Assembly: GCF_964340395.1 (NCBI RefSeq)
Contig: NC_135563.1
Span: 6,066,922 to 6,130,921 of the forward strand
Length of the DNA stretch: 64,000 nt
Direction of reading: 5' to 3'
Origin: Glandiceps talaboti
Lineage: Eukaryota > Hemichordata > Enteropneusta > Spengelidae
The notes under the pieces were generated by a model that ran no database searches, was not told where the DNA came from, and saw only the letters and a program-made list of their open reading frames with translations. Positions within the stretch are counted from its first letter, which is position 1, and every line of letters starts with the position of its first letter. Positions 55,371 to 64,000 of the stretch are shown piece by piece. The position numbers and the translations under genes are program-made.

Positions 55371-58300
55371 TGGGGTTTCAAAGTTGTGAGTGACAAGATA
55401 ACTAATGAAAATAACAGTCACTGCTGACAAATGATACAAATTTAATCCAGTGTTAGCCACTGCCCCCAGAAATGTGTGTACAGAATTTCTTTTGAATTGA
55501 ATCAGTCATTTTTGAGATAATGATGACACAAACAGACACAGACAGACAGACAGAACCATAACATGACCACCCCTTATGAGGGATAAAAAAGTAGATTGAA
55601 AAATAATGAACAAAATAAAGTGAAGGTAAGATATCAAATGTTTATGTTCCCATGCAGGTATTTTGTAGACAGTTAAAACAATGAATGGAGATGAAACTTT
55701 TTAAAAATTTCAGTATTGCACAAAATTTATATACCTTTTACCGAAGTAGACTCTGTTTCTAAATAAAGCAGCCAGTCAGAATCTGAAGTTTTGTAGAAAT
55801 GCAGAACTTATTTTATTTGTAACTTGTATTATATACCATACAACACTCTGTTGCATAATTATGAAACCATTTCAGAAATGTGATATATACATGCATATCA
55901 CCTATGATATTGATATAAAATTATGTAATAGATATTAAATTCTGTATTCGTAAACAAAATTTATTTTACATTATTGTTTATTTCTTAAACCTGCTCTAGC
56001 TGTAACGAGCATTATTTTTTAGCTCAACTGAACTGATAAGGTTCAGTAGTGCTATAGGCATGGCAAAGTGTGTGTGTGTGTGTAAATAACTTAAAATCAA
56101 AAGTGCTGCATAAGTACAAGGTACATTGTAATTTGTATATAATTATGTACACCAAACAAAAGTTTAGATAAAAAGACTTTGAACTCAACAAACATACATT
56201 TATCTCCAATAGAATGCTTCCTTTCTTCTGCCTGTCTTCCACAGTCCCCCCCCCCCTCCTCCAGGCTGAAGAAACTGACTGGTCCCTAAATCGCAAAGTA
56301 GTCGACATTTTAGTAGATTCTGTAGGAGAGAGAGAGACATACATACATTCAGACAGACAGAAGAGACAGAACCTATTCGTTCACAACCGTCATTTCACCA
56401 TCTCTACAATCATCAAGTTGTGATAACATACCATTGAAGATGCAGCAGAAGAGTAAAATTCTTAGTTTAGACTTGTACTGCTCAGGAACAAGGACATAGA
56501 TTCGGAGCGAGAGCTAGAGATACTTGACTCAGATACATAAGTCATGTGACAAAAATAAGGACACGTACACCTTTTAGGAAATATTCACATCAATTTGATG
56601 ATTAAAGTGGCATAAGCTGAGTTTACAATGTTTTTACTGAAATGCAAATACTAACAAAAAATCCAACTTCATTTATAAAGTAGACACTAGTAGAATGTTA
56701 ATGTCAACACATGCCTTCTATGACGTTACAGTTTGTGTTCTGACATTGTTAGAACTGTTGATTGCATAGCAAGGAGTTCCTGTACATTTTGATACGTATA
56801 ATAAATTACGTCATCGGATCGTTAATATGTATACCCGGTTTGAGTTCAGTCAATTGCAAGCGATGGTTAAGTGTACATCAGTAAGTAGAATACTGTGAGT
56901 ACCTTATATGCGCGCACACACAGGCACGCTCACACATACACACACGCGCGCGCGCGAATGATTTAAGGACTGTAGAAACTGAATCTGCCCCCACCATCAC
57001 GTGTTTCAGTATTTTGATGTGATTGCCGCAAAGCAATTGAAAAATACACAATTGATGATTATTTATTGATTTTCGACAATGGCGTATATCGTACATGCGA
57101 TCGATAGCGCATCAAGTATCTCGAACATATATCATGTTGCGCTTGAAAAAAACCGATAGCGTATCCAACGAATTTCCACATACACCTAAAAACCCTCTAG
57201 CTATCACGTTGCTTCGTTCAAAAAAGAGGTTCTGCGTCATTGCTGAGAAAGCCCTAGAGTTATGAAGTATGGAACAAATCGACTGAATATGAAATGAATT
57301 ATTAAAGCCAGAAGCGCATCCGATGTATAAGAATAAAACCAGGGATTGATAAAATCAAGTGAAAATATAGATGACATTAAAAATGCAAAGATGATCTGTG
57401 AACCATGTAAATGTCAAGAGGGGGAACACCAGATGGTAGTCCACAATGACATCAGATATTTCGTTATATTGATTTGGCAAACATAAAAACCTGTTTGTTT
57501 CCGATCGCATGACTTCAAAAAATAGGGTAGATAGATCGGGATTTTATTTTATTTTATTTTACATTTTTAATTACTTCGACCCAAAGACAGATACTCGCTG
57601 GTCACAATACTCAAGTTCCATAACAGTTGATGATGAGGTGTAAAGGAAGACAATTATGTGATTCAGAAGTAGAAAAACACAATATGCAGACTGTGCTGTT
57701 ATAGGCTGAAAAGACATCATTTCTCTCTGGAATGTGATTTTCAAAAAAGTAACCAAAGATACTTTGGCAAGAAAATCTACAGGGTAATAGAAGTAAATTG
57801 TCATAATTTTACCTTTTTTGCATGTAAAATATGTTTAATGTCGACGGCTTAAAATTAGGGTCGGTCAGGGTATCGGAAACACACTCTTTCTTTCAATTTG
57901 GCCTAAGGGCGCCATGTAAACCGAGAACCTGTCATCGACGAGAGACTCTAGTCGATCTAACTAATAACATTTGCGAGGAGAGATACACATTGGTTGGTAC
58001 GTTTAGTTGCTTTGATCAGTGGACCTAAAACATGATCAACCTTGAACTAGAATACAACTCACAGTTTACCTATTTCACAAACATCTCTTGTGGGTTAGGA
58101 GAAATGGAGCTTTTCTTCGAAATTATCAGCTGCATATGCGTCTGGGAAAGTACTTTACACAAAATAAATAGGTTACTTGAAAAAGAATATTATTTTGTAA
58201 TACCGTTCCATGAAAGTACATTTGTACTTCAGACGACGAAATATATAATGTACAATAACGATCTTTCCGTGCTTTTGGTGCCAAAATTTCACACTCGACA

Positions 58301-60209
58301 CAGAAAAGTCCACGAAAATTCATAAATATAACTCAATATCGATATAATTGGTTTTTATAACATTTTTTTTCTAATTTAATGAAGATACAAATAATATAAG
58401 TGAATATCAAAGGTCATTGTCTTTGTTGTAATATATAAAAATATAATCCAGAGGGAACCAGATGGTAGAGTTTAACAATTGACTGTGTAGTTTTCAACAA
58501 ACAAACAAACAGTCAACACTCCCATAATGTGAACAACACATACCCCTTTAAATAGCTTAGATTGATATGAACATTTCTCTGCAACAAATATACTAGTAAA
58601 AGTTTCACTATATATGACGTGTGATGAATGGCTATTATTGTACTGACAAGGAAATGTGTGTTATTGATTGACTATTTACAGGAAAAGTATTAATATTCTT
58701 TGTATAGGAACTTTAATGTTGATATTTAATTGATATGTTATGATCTGCTGATCGTGACATTTCCTTTCCCATGCTGCTTTGGGGCACAATGCTCGTTCAT
58801 GCATCTCCGAAAAACTTCAAATGCGTGTAGTTACCCGTGTCTTTATAAAATAATAAGCGATGCGCAGAACGTACGCTAACAGACATTATGTGTGATTACA
58901 TTGAGTCTTCAATGTCACGATTTAGTGCTTGCCCAGGGGCCAACACACGTGACCAAAATTTGGACTGAAGAAAAAGGCATGGGATTGAAATATCGCCTGA
59001 ATGCGTGTGTTATTACTTAGCATTCATTTGAGAATCAAACATTCAAATTGTAAATTTGTAGAATTGACTAGATTTAGATTATCTAAAACACTCAATATTG
59101 CAGTGAATGAAGGCATATCATTAACGATGCAAGCAATATAAGAGTTGTCAATGTTTTATCATTTTGATTAAAAGGAGTCGAGTTTAATCACTGAAAACCC
59201 GCTTCCTATATCGCATAGCGTATCTAAGATTTCTCTGTAGTTATTATCGCTTAATGATATTGGTTAGGAACCTAGAATGTAGTCCTCATAGCATGTGCAG
59301 TAACCTCTTCTCAACTGTGAGTAATTACATGAATCGCAAAGGTAGCACTCGAGAAAATTTGATCTTGATTTGGTCTCACAAATTTTATAGAAGCAATTCA
59401 ATACATTATGTGCGACGCAGTTCCTTATAAAGAACACTGACCCTGGCTGAGCCCTTTTAAGTAAGCGAGCGAAGACGATAAATAAAGCAGTTTATAATAT
59501 TCACATCTTTTTTTCTTTTGAAGTAATCTCTATGTAATTATTGTCTAAACTGATGACTGATACTAGCACCCTAGTCATTAATTTGAATATTGGTACATGG
59601 AACCGTTTTCTTATAAAGGAAGAAGAACAAACACGCCGTAGACGAATGATACTCGTCCACTTCAAAATGGTGTAGGCTTTGTGTATATACCTAAAGAGTA
59701 TGCCATATATTAGCACAATGTCGTTAAAAAGAACGGTTGTAAAATATGCAAGATGCAATTTTTGGTGGCAGTTTCAGATGTATAACTATTATTCAAATCG
59801 CTAACCATCACCATGACGGCGACAACACGAAATGAAGAATTTATATATTTATACACTCTGTATATCTTTCTATAAATAATATCGTAAGCCATACAGTTAT
59901 TGTCGTGCAAAATAGTGTTCTTTTCCTGGAATGGTATGAATATTGCATTCTGCTAGCTGTACTGATGACTTCTGGTTGCTATGTTACTGCTTTCTGTTAA
60001 TAACATTGGTGAGTGTATCTAGGTTTTTTTTATCCACATTGATTCACGTAGTTGGCGATAGGTTTTATCTGATGTGTAGAGTTTTTCAATTGCTATGATC
60101 TTGAAGTGTTTGATTGAGTGAGAAAGTCCATTGAAGTGAATTGATTTATTGTTTTTTCTGATTTGTGATAGGTGATTCTGCATTCTTGTGTATAGTGTAT
60201 CTCCGGTTT

Positions 60210-60212
60210 CTC

Positions 60213-60260
<48 letters not shown>
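60210..60260. repeat. (TA)n(TG)n microsatellite
   Basis: About nine TA units followed by about 15 TG units in intergenic sequence. Confidence 0.9.
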
Positions 60261-60262
<2 letters not shown>

Positions 60263-60494
60263 TTTTATTTATATTCAAAAAACCGTATTGTTAATTATTG
60301 TGATTGACAGTGTCCGAAAAAGTGGGATGGCAAACATGCAAACTCCTTTCATTTGAAATCTGAATAGAACAGAGTTTGATATTTCATCTGATGAAACGTG
60401 TATGTATATGAATAGTGTTCATATTTAGGTGAGATAGTTGGCACATTTGTCGGTTATATTAAGTACATGAAAAGTTTAACATGATCATAATGTG

Positions 60495-60798
60495 TCAATA
60501 TGTCATGATACATTGTGTTAGGATATACAATGTTTCACATGGCACGACGTGGTATAGGTTGCTGGACAGTATGGACAGTATATCATGATACATTGTATTG
60601 TGTCATGTTATACAAAGGTCACATGACATGACGTAGTATAGGTTGCTAAACAGTATGAACAGTATGTCATTGTATTATGTCATGTTATACAAAGTCACAT
60701 GACGACGTGGTATAGGGTGCTGGACAGTACGGACAGTATGTCATGATACTTTGTATTAGGTCATGTTATACAAAGGTCACATGACGTGGTATAGGGTA
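60495..60798. repeat. imperfect tandem repeat, ~85-100-bp units, 3-4 copies
   Basis: CAGTATRTCATGATACWTTG, GTCATGTTATACAAAGGTCA and GACGTGGTATAGGKTGCT recur in order. Units vary by small deletions. Confidence 0.75.
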
Positions 60799-63620
60799 CC
60801 AGGAATAGTTTACTATATGGACTTATGCTTGTAATTCATTTAACAAAGCACACTTTGCGATAGTCATTTGTAGATGGCAATTTAAATCTTATTCTTAGAT
60901 GAGAACAAATCATGTTCATACTCAAAATAATTTAGCAAAGTTTGTATTTTTCGCTTTCCGTTTACGTCACAGTATGATAGCCTAATGTTTTACAATTATT
61001 ATGTGGATTTGTATGTGCTATTGCTGTTTGACACAACAAACCTCTACAAACACAGTTCTTGCATATATTGATTACTGTACGTTAGGCCGGTGGCCACGGT
61101 ACTATGCATGAAGAACATTGTTATACCTTTGAAAGTAATGATACAAAGCAAAATCTGACAAATTAATCCACTGTAGGGTGCGGAGACAGATTATTACAGC
61201 ACATGGCCTCGTTTGTTGAACTGCCATTCATCCCAGTGAGGGTCAATTGCATATATACAGAGAAAGATTCAACGAATCGTGATCCAAGAGTGAAAATATT
61301 AGGAATAACGATCGAGCACAGTGTACAGTGTAATATAAGAAAGACCGGATATAAATTAAAGCCAAAGGCAAGAATCGATGGAGTTCTGAGCTGCATTTAG
61401 AAAAAGAAATAGTGCGATCAGAGATAAAAATGTAAACCTTTACTGTCTCAATAGAGAGTTAAATTACATGGATAATACGAGGATTTCAACTGTTATTGCT
61501 TTAGGGGGGTATATATGCACACGTACGGTGAATTATGTTTCATTGTTTATTGGAGGCAAATTGAAAACTAGGTCGGTCTAAGCTTTGTCCGACAGAAACT
61601 ATATACCACTCCGATGTAAGCATGATTCGTAAAAAAAATAGCTTAGGTGGATATAGTGTTGATGTTAAACTTGTTCCGTTAAGTAAGCCAAGGACGTTTC
61701 GTTTACGTTAAATGTAAATGAAAATTGCAAACCCTCATAAAGATTTCCGTGAGTGGTATTTTCAATATTGGATTGAAATGTTTGTAGTTGGGGTTAAACC
61801 ACGACAGTGGCTAGTCGTGATGGAGGGATAAAATCGCTGCTAGAACGGTTCCTCAGGGAGTTAATTACACAATACTCACATTTTCTTGATAACCCAACCT
61901 AGTATTATTTTGAAACACTTTTAGTATCTTTACTAGCTTTAATATAGAACGAAATTCACGGGGAAGAAGAAGCTGTTCCCTGTCAGGCGACAGGGAGTGA
62001 GATCAGATTTTTGATGTGTGTGCACTTCTCCTACACAGAATAATCGGTGTAATGAACTAAAATTCACACTAGCTTGTGGGCACTCCAGCGGGAAAATTTG
62101 ATTAGAAAATCGTATCCTCTCGGTAATTACCGCTAATACTGTGTCTAAGATTTCATTTGTTGTGTTCCTGGGAAGTATATAATTGAAAAATGAGAGTCTA
62201 TCTAGTAAATGTTACATTTACTGACGAATATCATAATTATAGTGTGTCTGTGAAATCAACTGTTGGCTACGTTTAGCGGTACACATCAGAGAAGTCATTA
62301 AAAGTTCTTAACTATCCTCCTTGTGGGATCCCTGTAGCGTGTTTTGTATACGCTTTCTAATCGTAAGTCACGTTTCAGTTCTTACCAACCATACGTTCAG
62401 AAAAAATATGTGTAATGTCATTGAAGAGACACTATTTGGGAGGATGCCACCTACTGGTGCGTCGCAAAAAAAGACCTAACTTGAAAGCCCTTTTTGTCCT
62501 TTTACAATTTATAAAACTAGATAATACCTGCTGTTTTTAAACATGGACGTTTCTTTACTCAGTACTTGTTAAGTAATATTGAGATTTTTCGTAAGGAGGA
62601 AGCGACATGGGTGATGTAATCTAATATCTCGGTCACACATCCTCATATTCTTGTTTTCGCAAGTGGAATCATCTCACTCATCTCCTGTAACATTCATCTC
62701 TTCTTCGTGCTCGTCTTCATCTTCCAGGATTCTCGAGAATAAGAAAGCTCAAAGGTTTCCTGTAATTATGAAAAAAATTATCTTATTGATAAATGGGCGT
62801 TTCTCAATTGCAATTTAGGATGTGAATCGTATTGACATATCACGTCTCACTGTGTTAACTATTCTTTATCACAACGATTGGCAAACCCAGCAAAAGATTT
62901 GAATAAGTCCAGGAAGTTGACCTACTTGCCTATTTACACAGTAGAAATAATTGTAATGACAGTTATTGGGATAAACAACATTTTTTTCCTAAAGGAATTA
63001 TTTATAAACTAGCTAAAATGCGTTGCTTTCATTTACTTTCACTTATCAGTACAGAGTTGGCATCGATAAGAACTTAGGCGGAAGTGACGTGTTGGCCTTG
63101 CTGGGCAACTTCCGAATGTTTCTATTGTTGTTGTATTTGTGTAACAATAGCAGCAGCGACAATACGTTTAACGGAAGTTCCCTCCCAATGCCCGCTCCAA
63201 AGTAATACAGAAAATGATATCCTTTTCTTGTCTTTGGTGCTGAGTAGTGAAAGTGAACGAAACCAACACATTTTATTTCGTTTAACATTCTTTTTTTTAT
63301 TAAACCTTGACCATTCACAACGCATCATTGCCCTTAAATTTGTAATAAGGGGATTGGAAGGTACTACAAACGATTCATATCATATCTCTCACAGCACATC
63401 CGGTGCAAGTGTAGATTCCGTCAAAGATACCTCGTCAATTATATCACAGACAAGTAAGTCTGTGATTATATGAGATCACCTTTCCCAGTAGAAGTTAGCT
63501 GTAGGACATACGTGACTAAAATTGACGACATGGATATACAGAAACAGAGCTGACCACCCCAGTTACTGGGTAATTTAGTACTGGGACGATTCCTGATATA
63601 GCAATGAGCTCACGTCATAG

Positions 63621-64000
63621 AGTATCTCTTTGGGGTTTGAAGATTACTTCATAGATAAGGCATCTATTAATGAAATCTTGCGTCTAGCACTATCTAGTTG
63701 TACTAATGTTTTATCTAAAAAGGGGTCTAAATTCCAGACAAAATGTTGTGTGACTGTTTTGGGAGAGATTAAGATTAATACTAATATTATTACAACTTGT
63801 AACACTCAAGTAAAACGTTTGCATGGTTTGCCACAATCGTTTATAGCATCCATATCAAGTGTAAAAGTATACTGTTTTAATCATCTGCATGCCCAGTATG
63901 TGTTGTCTCAATGTTATCAATCTGTGAACAGCAGTGCAAAGCAAGTAAATAGACAAGAGTGTAAACACAGATGCCATAAAACATTGCCTAGATCACATGG
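63621..64000 (+). other. open frame running off the window end (126 codons, no Met), unrecognised
   Basis: From AGT at 63621, just after an in-frame TAG, no stop occurs to the window edge. The translation begins SISLGFEDYFIDKASINEIL and later has Cys/His-rich TCNTQVKRLHG and CKHRCHKTL. I recognise no family. It could be an internal exon, part of a transposon, or chance, since a run of this length is borderline in this base composition. No gene is claimed. Confidence 0.2.

Larger units (their letters stand above)
55159..64000. other. 8.8-kb region without a supportable gene
   Basis: After the PDCD11 3' end I see a left-end fragment of the TTAA family (about 55991), a CA/CG alternating run (about 56920-56955), (TA)n(TG)n at 60210-60260, a tandem repeat at 60495-60798 and scattered short open frames. 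None of those frames has a recognisable protein plus good splice context. The last 380 bases are open in one frame. The region may contain distal regulatory sequence or exons of a gene that continues to the right. Confidence 0.5.

Noticed and set aside
57831-58325. Two consecutive + strand frames (65 and 97 codons)
   Set aside because: Adjacent and in different frames, no splice signals joining them, no recognisable domain and AT-rich composition like the surroundings.
61203-61400. 65-codon + strand frame starting MASFVELPFI after an AG
   Set aside because: It has a plausible protein look and an acceptor-like TTATTACAG before it. No homologue was recognised, no donor or companion exon was seen, and the opposite strand is equally open.
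62656-62780. Acidic-looking - strand terminal exon near 62.7 kb
   Set aside because: One frame gives an EDEDEHEEE-like run after a splice-like AG, but the phase that reaches the AG gives a different, short Lys/Ser peptide and no upstream partner exon was found.
1-64000. Endogenous viral elements, LTR elements, Polintons, CRISPR arrays or bacterial-type systems
   Set aside because: No gag, pol, integrase, capsid or envelope-like frame, no long direct terminal repeats and no repeat-spacer array was seen; tandem arrays here have no unique spacers.

Overview
This is intron-rich, AT-rich nuclear DNA from an invertebrate bilaterian animal. The evidence is animal-type GT-AG introns, a Toll-like receptor with two cysteine-cluster blocks in its ectodomain, MAK16, PDCD11 and ATP5MK orthologues that are close to the human proteins in length and sequence, many microsatellites, and dozens of small non-autonomous DNA transposons. 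I cannot name the species. A slowly evolving marine lineage (a lophotrochozoan, hemichordate or cephalochordate) is a reasonable guess but is inference only.

Layout. (1) 1-1538, + strand: the last three coding exons of an isopenicillin-N-synthase-like 2-oxoglutarate/Fe(II) oxygenase whose front lies outside the window. (2) 3676-10878, - strand: complete MAK16 (7 coding exons, 297 aa), a pre-60S ribosome assembly factor. (3) 12490-13034, - strand: complete ATP5MK/DAPIT (2 coding exons, 65 aa), a small membrane subunit of mitochondrial ATP synthase, with a 5'UTR exon near 14.1 kb. (4) 14581-55158, + strand: complete PDCD11/RRP5. I placed all 36 coding exons by splice sites, reading frame and homology. 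They sum to 5490 nt, or 1829 aa plus stop, and encode a basic N-terminal tail, about 14 S1 RNA-binding repeats, a charged linker and HAT repeats. (5) 31713-34823, - strand: a complete 1036-aa Toll-like receptor in one coding exon, nested antisense inside the 9.2-kb intron 18 of PDCD11. (6) 55159-64000: 8.8 kb with no gene I can support.

How the genes relate. MAK16 and PDCD11 both serve nucleolar ribosome production, and ATP5MK serves mitochondrial ATP synthesis; all three look like housekeeping genes. ATP5MK and PDCD11 are divergent, with 5' exons only about 150 bp apart and a YY1-type motif between them. The same head-to-head neighbours occur in human at 10q24.33, so this looks like a very old shared promoter. 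The nested receptor is an immune gene with its own promoter and probably a separate 5'UTR exon.

Most non-coding sequence is explained by small repeats. There are several perfect or near-perfect hairpin elements, four of them flanked by 9-bp direct repeats (Mutator-like behaviour). There are also larger fold-back elements, a 1.6-kb TIR element, a tRNA-derived SINE, dispersed 300-350-bp families present several times within PDCD11, several minisatellites, and microsatellites that sit just after 5' splice sites. I found no retroviral, Polinton or other capsid/envelope element, no CRISPR and no toxin system. The most unusual structures are the promoter/microsynteny unit, the nested receptor with a minisatellite that grew out of its own stop-codon region, the duplicated 3' splice site before PDCD11 exon 24, and the 9-bp-TSD hairpin set.
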